From positions 124,001 to 188,000 of the forward strand of contig CBDEFQ010000010.1 of the NCBI GenBank assembly GCA_965237485.1: a DNA stretch of 64,000 bases, written 5' to 3'. A model generated the notes under the pieces. That model ran no database searches. It was not told where the DNA came from and saw nothing but the letters and a program-made list of their open reading frames with translations. This document shows, piece after piece, positions 15,755-25,464 of the stretch. The position numbers and the translations under genes are program-made. How positions within the stretch are numbered: the stretch's first letter is position 1; each line of letters opens with the position of its first letter. This DNA comes from JAAELZ01 sp965237485 (lineage in GTDB: Bacteria > Pseudomonadota > Gammaproteobacteria > Arenicellales > Poriferihabitantaceae).

Positions 15755-17254
15755 TTATTTATACTTTTTTATCTCTCCACTTTCAATACGCGCGAAATAG
15801 GACTCCATTTCTCGCTTAACTATTGGCGCAAGGAAGTATAAGCCTAAAATATTTGGAACACAGATTAAGAATACAAGCGCATCTGAAATATCCAAAATCG
15901 GTCCTAGTTGCACAACACAACCTAACGCTACAAACACACAGAAAATAAGCTTGTAGATTGTTTGCCCCATTTCGCCTTCACCGAACAAGTAAGTCCAACC
16001 TTTGAGGCCGTAGTAAGACCAAGATATCATGGTGGAGAATGCAAACAAGACAGCAGCAAACGCTAAAGGTATTGGAAACCACGAAAACTCACGTTCAAAT
16101 GCAGCGGATGTCATTGCAACGCCTTTCGCTGCACCAGCGAAGTTAGGGTCTGCTACTTGAGCGGTACCGATAACCAAAGCCGTAATTGTACAAATAACGA
16201 TCGTATCGATAAATGGCTCTAGTAATGACACGACTCCTTCAGTCACAGGCTCGTCAGTTTTTACCGCGGCATGGGCAATTGACGCAGAACCTATTCCCGC
16301 TTCGTTTGAAAATACAGCTCGTTGAAAGCCGATAATCATCGCACCTAACGCTCCACCTGCAACACCTTCGCCAGTAAACGCACCGGTGAATATGTTAGAT
16401 ATTGCTTGCGGCAAAGAGCCTATATTCATCAGAATGACGATGATTGCAAAAGAACAGTAAAACACTGCCATGAAAGGAACTACTTTTTCTGTAACTCGTG
16501 CAATAGACTTTATTCCGCCGACGATAACAGAGAAAACCACAGCCGCCATAATTAGCCCGATTAACCAACCCAAACCATCTAGCGCACCGCCTGATACCGC
16601 GTTAAGCTGTACATAGGCCTGATTAGACTGAAACATATTACCGATACCCAAGGCACCAATAAAAATACCGACTGCGTAAAACGTGCCCATGAATTTACCA
16701 AAACCTTCCATCCCACGTTCGCCAAAGCCTTTACGTAAATAATACATCGGCCCGCCTGAAACGTGACCATCGTCATATTCGCTTCGGTATTTAACACCTA
16801 AAGTACACTCTACAAACTTGGTCGACATACCTAAGAACCCGGCCACAATCAACCAAAACGTGGCGCCAGCACCACCAACAGTTACCGCAACTGCAACGCC
16901 GCCAATATTACCGATACCCACTGTTCCTGAAACTGCAGTTGCAAGTGCCTGAAAGTGTGATACTTCTCCGCTGCTATTTGGATTGGTGTAGTCTCCTCGC
17001 ACTAATTCAATTGCATGCTTGAATCCTTTGATATTTATAAAGCCCATATAGATGGTAAAAAATACCGCACCAACCACTAGCCACAATACAACAACAGGTA
17101 ATTGCGCCCCCAAAATGGGGATTTTAAAGAAAACTATCTTGCCAATTAACGTCGCTATTGGAGCGGTGGCATTATTTATGCTCTCGTCAATCCCACCGTA
17201 TGCATTTGAAAACGTCACAAAAAATAAAGTTAAAAAGCTAATTATTCTACTCAT
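15755..17254 (-). CDS. Sodium:alanine/glycine symporter, AGCS family
   Basis: This inner-membrane secondary transporter couples Na+ (or H+) entry to uptake of small amino acids. The 499 residues form about eleven hydrophobic segments. The AGCS signature region ALATAVSGTVGIGNIGGVAVA near residues 105-125 is clear, and further conserved blocks include GGPMYYLRKGFGERG near 168 and FSNEAGIGSASIAHAAVKTDEP near 315. The first 20 residues could be a signal-like segment, as in many AGCS proteins. uspA lies 48 bp upstream on the same strand. Confidence 0.93.
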   Translation of the reverse strand: MSRIISFLTLFFVTFSNAYGGIDESINNATAPIATLIGKIVFFKIPILGAQLPVVVLWLVVGAVFFTIYMGFINIKGFKHAIELVRGDYTNPNSSGEVSHFQALATAVSGTVGIGNIGGVAVAVTVGGAGATFWLIVAGFLGMSTKFVECTLGVKYRSEYDDGHVSGGPMYYLRKGFGERGMEGFGKFMGTFYAVGIFIGALGIGNMFQSNQAYVQLNAVSGGALDGLGWLIGLIMAAVVFSVIVGGIKSIARVTEKVVPFMAVFYCSFAIIVILMNIGSLPQAISNIFTGAFTGEGVAGGALGAMIIGFQRAVFSNEAGIGSASIAHAAVKTDEPVTEGVVSLLEPFIDTIVICTITALVIGTAQVADPNFAGAAKGVAMTSAAFEREFSWFPIPLAFAAVLFAFSTMISWSYYGLKGWTYLFGEGEMGQTIYKLIFCVFVALGCVVQLGPILDISDALVFLICVPNILGLYFLAPIVKREMESYFARIESGEIKKYK

Positions 17255-17302
17255 TTATCTATCCTCATTTGATTTACAACTGAATCTGTTTTACTTTAAT
17301 GT

Positions 17303-17737
17303 TCAGGGCACTACAGTAACCGGCACAGGCGATGTTTGAATTAGCGCTGCCGTAACCGTTCCAAATATCATCGACCGAACGGATGATTCCCCCTTACGCC
17401 CGATATAGATTTGCGACACATCTTGATCAGATGCAATAGAAACAACTGTTTCGGCAATTTTTCCGTGTTGTACTATAGTTTCAACATTGATTCCTAAATC
17501 TTGTAGCTTTTCCTTTAGAGGCTCTAATACCGAGGAGTTAGCGCGGTCAATTTCTGATTCTCGTCTGCCGTGACGTTCTTCAAGTTCTTCTGGTGTGTGA
17601 AAGCTATATGGCGACCACTCGATAACGTAGGTGAGTACGATATCAGCTGCAGATAACTTGGCGTGTTCCACCGCCGCATCTAAAGCCCGTTTACCGCCAT
17701 CACTTCCATCAAGTGCAACTAATACTTTTTCTTTCAT
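17303..17737 (-). CDS. Universal stress protein, UspA family
   Basis: This single Usp domain has 144 residues. It starts KVLVALDGSDGGKRALDAA, and the C-terminal ATP-binding motif G-2x-G-9x-G-T is visible in GRKGESSVRSMIFGT. Such proteins bind ATP and are induced under starvation or membrane stress. It lies just upstream of the symporter on the same strand. Usp genes often accompany transporters, which suggests a regulatory link that remains inferred. Confidence 0.92.
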   Translation of the reverse strand: MKEKVLVALDGSDGGKRALDAAVEHAKLSAADIVLTYVIEWSPYSFHTPEELEERHGRRESEIDRANSSVLEPLKEKLQDLGINVETIVQHGKIAETVVSIASDQDVSQIYIGRKGESSVRSMIFGTVTAALIQTSPVPVTVVP

Positions 17738-18253
17738 TGATCGTCCTCCAAAATTGAATGTAATTTTTAGCTAACTGTATCCTGTAAATAAGCTTGCTGA
17801 CAAATATATAACACTAGCTTTTAATCCAGTATAGTACCAAATTTAATTGAAGGATAGTCCACAAAGATAAACTTAGAGAAGTGCTATCCCTATCGCGACA
17901 CGCTAGCGAATCGCAATTTGCGATAATGGAGTTATTGCTAAATATTGCCGGAATGACGATCTGTTCTGAGTGGCACTGGTTTAAGCTTTATGCCATTGAA
18001 ATGATTGTATAAATAGTTAGTTAAAGTGATATGATTTTGTTGAGTAAAACTGACCTCAAGCTAATAAAATATGTCTTCTTTAGCAGATATCATATAAGTG
18101 TTTCACGTTCAATAGAGTATATTCGTTAATCATGACCTACCTTTATGTCGTGTACTCCTGCGCACTACCGTTCGGTTCGCTGCCGCTTAAGGCTAACGAT
18201 CAAAGCTGATCCTGCGAGGTGTCACGAGAGCAGCGCGCTAATGGCGTGAGCAG
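17738..18253. other. Gene-free stretch upstream of uspA
   Basis: About 500 bp hold only short open frames (under 30 codons of any interest) and AT-rich sequence. The uspA promoter should lie in the first 100 bp. The last 130 bp are richer in GC and may be a gene remnant, but I recognise nothing in them. Confidence 0.5.
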
Positions 18254-18287
18254 GAAGCGGCAATTTTCAGGGTAGTTGCACATTTTC

Positions 18288-19355
18288 CTACGCAGCCAAT
18301 AATACTTCTTTTTGTGGGTTCAGCGCAACCGCACCACAAGGCCGCCAATTTCGGGTTTGGCCAGACCACCGATTAGGTTTTGCTGCTTTAGCTTCCTGAT
18401 AAACAACTTCTCGTTTTGCTAATAGGGCACTATCTTCACCGCGATAACGCTGGCCAGGTGTAACGTAGCGTATAGCACTGTGACGATGTTCTTCGTTATA
18501 CCATTGCATAAACTTACCCACCCATTGGCGGGCGGCCTCTAAGCTATCGAAGCCTTGAGAAGGCCACGCAGGGCAATACTTTACCGTTCTAAACATGGAT
18601 TCAATATAAGCGTTGTCATTGCTTACTCTTGGCCTTGAGTAAGAGGGCTTTATTCCTAATGCTTCTAACTTCGCTCTCATTGTGAACGATTTCATTGGGC
18701 TGCCATTATCACTGTGTAAGACGGGCATGCCATCGCAGCTAGCCACTTTTAGAGCCGCCTGAGACATCAACTGCGCACCTAATTCACCGCTTTCAACAGG
18801 ATGTACTTCCCAGTGAACGCCATAGCGACTGTAAAGGTCTTCTACCATGTACAGGTAATAATGCTTGCCAATAGTACGCGTCGCCAAATAGGTGATATCC
18901 CACATCCACACAGCATTAGGTTTTAGTGCTATATGAGTATCGGGTGTTCGGGACTGCTTTTGTTTGGCGCGGCCGCGGTGCTTCAATTGCCCATGCGCCT
19001 TGAGAACTCGATAAAAGCTAGACTCGCTGGCCACATAAATACCTTTGTCAGCCAACTGCGGTACTATTTGCGACGGCGGCAAATGATTGTATGCCGATTC
19101 ATTACATATCGATAAAATGTGTTGCTGCTCTTGCTCGCTTAGTTTATTGCCAGGTACTGGCTTTTCTACCAAAGGACGTTGATCACTGCGGATACTATCT
19201 TCTCCTTTTGGCTTCCAACGTCTAAGCGTAGACTCGGCAAGGCCAACCAACTCACAAGCACTTGAACGCTTTGAACCTGCGTCTACTGCTTCATTAACAT
19301 CATTGATTACTTTAATGCGCGTCTGAGTCGTAATCATACTTCCTCGTCCTCCCAA
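18288..19355 (-). CDS. IS3-C OrfB, transposase with integrase core (expressed by -1 frameshift)
   Basis: The open frame has 355 residues. HTH-like regions precede the rve integrase core. Catalytic acidic residues are in WMWDITYLAT (first Asp), VLHSDNGSPM (second Asp) and NAYIESMFRTVK (Glu). The frame lies -1 relative to OrfA and overlaps it by 22 bp. The overlap reads CAA AAA AAG in the OrfA frame, a classic A AAA AAG slippery heptamer, so the functional product should be an OrfAB fusion rather than a protein started at the internal ATG. Confidence 0.9.
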   Translation of the reverse strand: MGGRGSMITTQTRIKVINDVNEAVDAGSKRSSACELVGLAESTLRRWKPKGEDSIRSDQRPLVEKPVPGNKLSEQEQQHILSICNESAYNHLPPSQIVPQLADKGIYVASESSFYRVLKAHGQLKHRGRAKQKQSRTPDTHIALKPNAVWMWDITYLATRTIGKHYYLYMVEDLYSRYGVHWEVHPVESGELGAQLMSQAALKVASCDGMPVLHSDNGSPMKSFTMRAKLEALGIKPSYSRPRVSNDNAYIESMFRTVKYCPAWPSQGFDSLEAARQWVGKFMQWYNEEHRHSAIRYVTPGQRYRGEDSALLAKREVVYQEAKAAKPNRWSGQTRNWRPCGAVALNPQKEVLLAA

Positions 19356-19825
19356 AGCGCCTGAAACTTTTTTTGTAATACTAATAATGCGGCCGTTTCA
19401 GCCAAGGCTTTATCTTTGCGGCGCAGCTGGGTTTCTAGCTTCTTCTTGTCTTTTTTTAACGCACGTATTTCATCGCGCGCAACTTTAGGGCTAATGAGAG
19501 CCTCATCAACACCATTAATACAAGCTTCTCGCCATTGCGTTATTTGAGTAGGGTATAGGCCTTTCTCTCGGCAATACGCAGATAATTCTTGTTCATTCAT
19601 CGCAGCAGTTTCAAGAACTACGGTGAACTTAGTTTGGCAATCCCACTGATTAGATGAATCACTATTAGGCATTAAAACTCCTGATCGTCTGGCTTTATTT
19701 CGCCAATCATACAAGGTTTGAACACTGATTCCTTCTTCTCTAGATATTTCTGCGAAGGACTGACTATTTGATGATAATAATTTAGATAAAACAGCTTCTC
19801 TTCGTTCTACGCTATATTTCGGCAT
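19334..19825 (-). CDS. IS3-C OrfA, helix-turn-helix subunit
   Basis: This 163-residue OrfA has two helix-turn-helix units (residues about 5-45 and 55-100) and a lysine-rich coiled region near 115-150. The slip site A AAA AAG is near codon 153 (LLVLQKK). Translation without slipping gives OrfA alone, ending EDEEV. Slipping back one base enters OrfB. OrfA binds the IS ends and limits transposition in well-studied IS3 relatives. Confidence 0.9.
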   Translation of the reverse strand: MPKYSVERREAVLSKLLSSNSQSFAEISREEGISVQTLYDWRNKARRSGVLMPNSDSSNQWDCQTKFTVVLETAAMNEQELSAYCREKGLYPTQITQWREACINGVDEALISPKVARDEIRALKKDKKKLETQLRRKDKALAETAALLVLQKKFQALWEDEEV

Positions 19826-19981
19826 GAGTATTTCTCCGCCGCCCCTTGTGAATTAAAATGTGTGCAACTACCCTGACGTCTGGGGGAAGGCGAGCGTAAA
19901 CTAAGTCATATTGTTCGATTCTAGAGGTGGTGCTAATCATGTTGGCTGACAACTTGATCATTTAACTCTACTCTCTATAAC

Positions 19982-21291
19982 CTAGAGAATTGACATCTTA
20001 GATGAATATCCTTTTGTTTTTGCCCTTACTCTCAGAGCTATTAGCCCAACCAACATTAATGAAGACAATAAAATACATAACCAAATTCCGGTAAACGGCA
20101 GTCGCGAATAATGTGTTGCCCAATAAGCGAGTGGACCGACTAATAACCAGTAAACGACTAACGCGCATAGTGCGGGGTAGGTAGTATCTAGCATACCGTG
20201 TAGGGTTTCTATCAATAACAGAAAACAAGAGTCTATAAACAGTGCTACAACCGCGATCAAAATTACGCTTTTTGCTAAAAATATGGTTGTTTGGTTCGAA
20301 TCAAGTGACTCATTTAGGAACAGATTTATCCACTGATCATCAAATAATCCAATCACCAAAGCGAAGGGCAACGTGCAGGCCAATATAATAATTAGGCCCC
20401 CTTTTACAGTAGGCAATATCTGTGAGTGATTATTTGCACCTATGTGTTTCCCAATGATGATAGCTACCGCCATCGCAATACCCGTATTGAATAAGTAAGA
20501 GGTACCCACCGCGTTAAATAATATTTGATGAGCGGCCTGCTCATCTGCTCCGAGAGTTCCGGCTAAAAAGTTGGTGCCTGAAAAGAATGCTTCTTCCATA
20601 ACCAGCGTGAGCCCAATAGGAAGGCTAATAAGGAACATTTTAAGTAGGTCTTTATCAGCCCAGGCTGACCAGCGTGCGAAATCAAACAGTTGCTTGGTTT
20701 TTCCCATTCCACATTTCTAAACATCAATCCAACAAGAACTGTGTTGGATATTAAACTCGCCAACCCTATTCCAAATATCCCCATTTTTGGAAACCCTAGA
20801 TTTCCTTGAGTAAAGCAGTAATTTAAAATTGTGTTTAGTACTAAAGCAAAAACCACTGGCCATACACTTGACCAGGGCTCATCAATTACCGCAAAGTAAC
20901 CTCTCAGCATGATCACCGCCATGTGGATAGGTAGAGTCCACGCAAAGCAAACCATGTACTGTTGGTATAGTGCTATAACTTCTGGTTTTTGCCCAAGCGA
21001 TATAAGCAGCGGAGTTGCATTTAATAAAACGATAGCAAATAGGACCCCGAATGAAATGCACAGCATCATTCCATGCTTAAAACTGCGCATCATTCCTAGT
21101 TCATCGCCTGAACCAATGGCCTGCCCCCTCGAACGCTACTGCCAACTTCAAACCCGACTAGCAATAACAGGAATATATAATAGACGCTGCCCCCCAAAGA
21201 TATGGCGGCCAAATCGACATAGCTAATATTCCCAGCAAACAAGGAATCAACCATAACGATGATCATTTGTACAACGAAGGTTAGGCTTAGA
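19982..21291 (-). pseudogene. MATE-family efflux transporter, frameshifted and 5'-truncated
   Basis: Three consecutive frames read as one MATE (NorM-type) drug/Na+ antiporter. Residues MIIVMVDSLFAGNIS to VGSSV are at about 21290-21130. The next frame has QAIGSGDELGMMRSFKH and runs to GLMFRNVEW at about 20700. A third frame, from about 20695 to 19982, starts KTKQLFDFARW. The first break lies in a run of five G near 21132, the second near 20700. The N-terminus is cut by the integrase-core IS at 21292. Each break is small, so either recent decay or homopolymer sequencing errors could explain it. Confidence 0.8.
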
Positions 21292-21882
21292 GTCTATTCC
21301 AATACAGGAATGATACCGAGAAGTTGATTGTCATTTCTGTTCAAAGATGTTTTTAAAGAGTTTAGTTTTTTCCTCATTGAGTTGTTTTGCTACCTCATTA
21401 TCAGTCATCTGATAAACGATATCGTCAAGCATTGTAAACGAGATGTGAGTTTTAAGATATGACTGTGCATTGGTCAACGATTTGAGTTTTTCATAAGGCG
21501 TCATCATGTTTCGATATGGATAGGTTTTGACTTGTTTTCCTTTGTTGTTAGTGCTGATCTGTGGGAAGAAACAAGGTCGGTGATAATTCAAATAAGGGTT
21601 AAGAAAGTCGGTGGCAAATTGATTAATCTCAGGCGCATATTTTTGCGGGATATGCATGAAGCCAAGATGCTTGCGCACGATGGCCCCATTGTTGCACTCA
21701 ACTAAGGCATTGTCGTTACGGTGTCTAGCCCTGGATTTGGTCAACTCGATTAATAGCTTATTCAACAATCGCACCACCGATTGGTTAATGTATTCACTGC
21801 CATTATCGGCATGAAAGCCTTTAATCACAAAGGGGAATTGCTCGTAACTTCTCAATAACCCGTGGCAGGTAAAATAAAACAA
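21292..21882 (-). mobile_element. Integrase-core IS fragment (3' half of transposase and IS end)
   Basis: The IS end GTCTATTCCAATACAGG begins at 21292. The same end, in inverse orientation, closes the fragment at 54301-54680. The 5' half of the transposase is absent. Sequence identity is lost at about 21870, where unrelated AT-rich DNA begins. The IS family is not certain, since this type of rve transposase is often left unclassified. Confidence 0.75.
21331..21882 (-). pseudogene. Integrase-core transposase, C-terminal part
   Basis: About 175 residues cover the second Asp of the DDE triad (GFHADNGSEYIN) and the Glu region (RHRNDNALVECNNGAIVRKHLG), followed by a long C-terminal tail. The first Asp and the DNA-binding N-terminus are missing. 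The C-terminal 110 residues recur almost unchanged at 54301-54641, one substitution apart (V to A in DNEVAKQ). Confidence 0.78.
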
Positions 21883-22120
21883 AATATTTCTTGACAGGAT
21901 TTTACGCTAAAAGGAAGGTAATTCAACGTGGTCGAGTGACTCGATTTAGGTTGAGTTCCAGGGTGGTTGTAGGCACCTTTACGCTAATAACAAAGATCGC
22001 TTAAGGGACGTTTCAGGGGTGTCTTCTTAACGTTCGTTGTGGCGCAGTTGAGAAGGCAAAATTGGACTTTCAAAACCGATGGTACACTAAGGTCTATCCA
22101 GTTAACGGACGTTTAAGACC
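21883..22120. other. Short non-coding stretch between two IS remnants
   Basis: No gene is seen. A run starting GTAGGCACCTTTACGC (about 21969) could be the left end of the IS66 element, but I find no matching inverse end after 23910, so I do not mark the element's borders. Confidence 0.4.
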
Positions 22121-23910
22121 TTGAGTAAGCTACCCTCTATTCCCGACATTCCTGAACAAGAACAAACCCCCGCAGTAAAAATGTTGCGGGTGCTAGTGGA
22201 GCAGCTGTTGGTGCGAGTTCAACAACAGGACGAAGAAATAGCATTGCTTAAAGATGAAATCAATATCCTTAAGGGGCAGAAGAGGCGGCCTACTGTTAAG
22301 GGTGGTAATATGGATAAGAAAACAGAGCCAAAACGTTCATCTTCTAGCGACAAACCTAAGCAGCGAGCTGGGTCGAACAAGGCAAAGAAAACACCAAGGC
22401 TGTCAATTGACCTAAATCTGGTTATTGAACCAGCGAAGTCCGTGCCCGAAGGTTCTCGCTTTAACCTAGAAAACCCAGTTGAACGCAAAAAAGATGTGCA
22501 ACTAATTGATATGAATAAGGAAGTCAGAAAATACGAGGTCACCTTATTGGTGATGAGTGCTTTTCTGGGTTTCTTAGGCATATTAAAGAGTTGTGCAGAC
22601 ATTTGTGTTTCAACTGAGTTTTCTAGGTTTAAAGGCTATCGGGATTTTGTAGTGCAGGATTTGCTTATCTAGGTTCATACCACCCGCTATCGTTTAGCGC
22701 ATTGGGTAACGCCAGACAATAAAAAGCTCAAAGGCCAGTTACCGACATCCGTGGCAGGGCGACATTATGGGCCTCGTCTGGTCAGTTATATTCTCTATCA
22801 ATATCATCATTGTCAAACCACGCAACCACTCTTGTTGGAACAGTTGCGAGAGTGGGGAATTGATATTTCTTCGGGACAAATTAACCCAATACTGATCAGC
22901 GCTAAAGAGCCCTTTCATGCTGAGAAAGAGGCGTTACTAAGCGTTGCTCTGAGCGCATCGTCTTACGTGACCGTGGACGATAGTGGTGCTCGCCATCAGG
23001 GCAAAAATGGCGATGTAACGCACATTGGTAATGACTTGTTTGCGTGGTTTAAAAGTACTCAATCAAAAAGTCGAATTAACTTCCTACCGCTATTAAGGGC
23101 TGGCAATACGGATTATCGTTTGAGTCAAAGTGCGTTGAATTATAGGCAACAACATGGATTGCCAAAGCAAGCCTTAGCCGCTGTAACTGAGCACCGGGAA
23201 CGCCGTATTGCCAACGAGGATGACTGGCTTGAAATGCTCGATAGCCTGTTGATCATTAAGGCACGTCACCGACGTATCACCACCGAAGGGGCATTACTTG
23301 GTAGTATTTTGCATCATGGTCTGTGTGATGACATCGCTGTCGTCAGTGATGATGCAGGGCAATTTAACATTTTGGCTCATGCCTTGTGTTGGATACACAC
23401 CGAGCGCTTAATCCATAAGTTGATACCGCTGAACGAGGGACACCGGCAGGGCATGGCTAAAATACGCGACCAAGTCTGGTGCTTTTATCGGGCGTTAAAG
23501 AGTATAAAACCCAGCCTTGCGAGAACCAACGTAAAATACTTGAGCAGCGTTTCGATGAAATCTTCACTCAACAGACATGCTACCAAACATTAAATCAGAC
23601 GCTCAAACGAATCCATGCGAATAAAGCAGAATTACTGTTGGTGCTAGATCGACCAGATATTCCGTTACACACCAATGGCAGTGAAACAGACATTCGCGAT
23701 TACGTGAAAAAACGAAAAGTGAGTGGCTCCACCCGCAGCGATGCTGGCCAGCAGTGTCGGGACACGTTTGCCAGTTTGAAAAAGACCTGCCGAAAACTGG
23801 ATATATCGTTCTGGCACTACCTGACCCATCGACTTGGTATCGGTGAGCAACATATTGATCCTCTGCCAGATATCATTATGGAACGCGCCAGCTTTGCCAC
23901 GGGTTATTGA
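22121..23910 (+). pseudogene. IS66-family TnpC transposase, broken; carries a MITE
   Basis: The N-terminal coiled coil (VRVQQQDEEIALLKDEINILKGQK), the basic linker and the KGYRDFVVQDLLI region are followed by a TAG at about 22672, then by the catalytic region (YVTVDDSGARHQGKNG, first Asp; VSDDAGQFNILAHALCWIHTERL, second Asp). Another frame change lies near 23490, and the C-terminal part holds the Glu region (LHTNGSETDIRDYVKKRKVSG). A 163-bp MITE-like element sits in the N-terminal third, yet keeps the frame open. No tnpA or tnpB partner is present. Confidence 0.85.
22465..22627. repeat. MITE-like element M1 (163 bp) with TTTAA duplication
   Basis: The ends are inverted repeats, CCTAGAAAACCCAGTTGAA at the left and, inverted, CCTAGAAAACTCAGTTGAA at the right. 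The element is flanked by TTTAA at 22460-22464 and 22628-22632. Removing the element and one TTTAA restores the tnpC codons for GSRFKGYR. A second copy with the same ends is at 37127-37290. No transposase is encoded. Confidence 0.85.
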
Positions 23911-23945
23911 GAAGTTACCTTCATAGGACATCCTAGAATCAATTA

Positions 23946-24032
23946 TGGTGCCGATGGCCGGACTCGAACCGGCACGAGCGTTAGCCCACTACCCCCTCAA
24001 GATAGCGTGTCTACCAGTTCCACCACATCGGC
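23946..24032 (-). tRNA. tRNA-Leu (anticodon GAG)
   Basis: The 87-nt gene includes an encoded CCA. The acceptor stem GCCGATG pairs with CATCGGC. The anticodon loop reads TTGAGGG between CTATC and GGTAG, giving GAG. The T-arm GGTTCGAGTCC and a long variable arm are typical of class II tRNA-Leu. The position after tpiA-secG is the classic location of this tRNA. Confidence 0.95.
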
Positions 24033-24044
24033 AATAATTGAATA

Positions 24045-24449
24045 TTATTCTGGTATTTTAGGAACGTCTGCGTCGCTTGATACTGCTTCGTTGCTAGCAG
24101 CATTTTCTGTTACCACTTCAACATCATCCGCGGGAATAGCTGGTACACCGTCTTCTTCTTCAACTGCCGCAGGCTCCTGCATCACACTGCCTTCTAAAAC
24201 GCTCACGCTACGACCGGTATTTGCGTAGACGTAAGCTAACACCAAAGTAGTGACGAAAAAACCAGTAATGGCAAATGCGGTCGCGCGCGATAGGAAGTTA
24301 GACGAGCCTCTTGCACCAAAAAGAGATTGCGAAGAACCCCCGCCAAAAGCTGCACCCGCTTGTGCGCCTTTACCCTGTTGCAATAAAACCAACGCCACCA
24401 CACTGACTGCTAATACCAAGTGTAAAATCAATAATAAATTCTGAATCAT
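24045..24449 (-). CDS. secG: Preprotein translocase subunit SecG
   Basis: SecG is the small inner-membrane subunit of SecYEG that assists SecA-driven export. The 134-residue protein has two membrane segments (about 5-25 and 53-75) and the family motif VLLQQGKGAQAGAAFGGGSSQSLFGARGSSNFL split into its conserved parts at 21-55. The acidic Ala/Glu/Val-rich tail is typical of gammaproteobacterial SecG. It lies between tpiA and tRNA-Leu. Confidence 0.93.
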   Translation of the reverse strand: MIQNLLLILHLVLAVSVVALVLLQQGKGAQAGAAFGGGSSQSLFGARGSSNFLSRATAFAITGFFVTTLVLAYVYANTGRSVSVLEGSVMQEPAAVEEEDGVPAIPADDVEVVTENAASNEAVSSDADVPKIPE

Positions 24450-24492
24450 GTTGTATCTCGTACTACTACGTTAATATAAGTGTTTGCTCTAA

Positions 24493-25245
24493 CTAGGTCG
24501 CTGCTTTACAGATACCCAAAAAATCTTTCGCGCTTAGCGCAGCGCCGCCGATTAAGCCGCCATCGATGTCGGCCATTGATATTAATTCTTTAGCATTATC
24601 AGGCTTCATGCTGCCGCCATATAATATACGACACCGCTGCGCCACATTTGCATCTTGCACAGCCAACAAGTCACGAATAAAAGCATGCACCTGTTGGGCC
24701 TGCTCTGGCGAAGCGGTTACGTCAGTGCCGATAGCCCAAACTGGCTCGTAAGCTATCACGCAAGCAGCTATCGCCGAGATGCCAATTCTATCAATCACCG
24801 CTTGTAACTGACGTGCCACCACTTCTTCGTTGATGCCCGATTCGCGTTCTTGTAAGCTTTCACCGACACAAACAATAGGCAATAGTCCAGCGCTCAGCGC
24901 TACCGCCGTTTTTTTGGCAACGAGGTCATCGGTATCACCATAATACTGGCGCCGCTCTGAGTGCCCTACAATCACGAATGCACAACCAGCATCAAGCAGC
25001 ATTGCAGCTGAAGTTTGACCCGTAAACGCGCCACTAACGTTAACGTCCACATCTTGACCCCCTACTGAGACTGAGCTGCCACCCAATGCTGTAACTACGG
25101 ATGAAACCAATATATGCGGTGGGCAAACCGCCACATCAACCTCGCCTAAATCAGCCAATCCAGCAACAATACCTGCACATAACTCGGCTACCGATTGCTG
25201 GCTGCCGTTCATTTTCCAGTTTCCTGCTACTAAGGGTGTTCGCAT
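24493..25245 (-). CDS. tpiA: Triosephosphate isomerase
   Basis: This is the cytosolic glycolytic enzyme interconverting dihydroxyacetone phosphate and glyceraldehyde 3-phosphate. Its 250 residues contain GNWKMNGS (catalytic Lys11), VIGHSERRQYY (catalytic His near 94), the AYEPVWAIGT loop (catalytic Glu near 166), the flexible loop 6 and the phosphate-binding YGGSMKP and GGLIGGAAL. Length and all key residues fit an active enzyme. secG follows 43 bp downstream. Confidence 0.96.
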   Translation of the reverse strand: MRTPLVAGNWKMNGSQQSVAELCAGIVAGLADLGEVDVAVCPPHILVSSVVTALGGSSVSVGGQDVDVNVSGAFTGQTSAAMLLDAGCAFVIVGHSERRQYYGDTDDLVAKKTAVALSAGLLPIVCVGESLQERESGINEEVVARQLQAVIDRIGISAIAACVIAYEPVWAIGTDVTASPEQAQQVHAFIRDLLAVQDANVAQRCRILYGGSMKPDNAKELISMADIDGGLIGGAALSAKDFLGICKAAT

Positions 25246-25464
25246 TCGTATAACTTCATCAATTAATCTTCGCTAGAAACGTAACGCAGCCAGTGCTAAA
25301 AAGGGACGCGATGTTACCCCTGAAACCGCAAGAATGCAACGCGCTCAAGCACAAACAAGCCTTTTCTTAACGCTCGAAACACAGCTAATTACCAGAAAAC
25401 CTTCTCGACGTTTAGCTTGCCTATCGACTAAACTCTAGCGCAAATAAATATAGGGTAAATAAAC

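Larger units (their letters stand above)
18258..19885 (-). mobile_element. IS3-C copy C1 (IS3 family, 1628 bp)
   Basis: The ends share the core TCAGGGTAGTTGCACA. The element runs from CGGCAATTTTC at 18258 to the inverse of CCCCAGACGTC at 19885. It is flanked by a 4-bp duplication, GAAG at 18254-18257 and 19886-19889. Both orfs and the A AAA AAG slip site are intact, so this is the best candidate for an active copy. Confidence 0.92.

Noticed and set aside
18933..19115. 60-codon frames antisense to IS3-C OrfB (also near 39047 and 61354)
   Set aside because: Shadow frames of the transposase. Their conservation follows from the near identity of the IS copies.
21883..23931. Exact borders for the IS66 element
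   Set aside because: A candidate left end exists near 21969, but no matching inverted end was found after 23910, so borders could not be supported.
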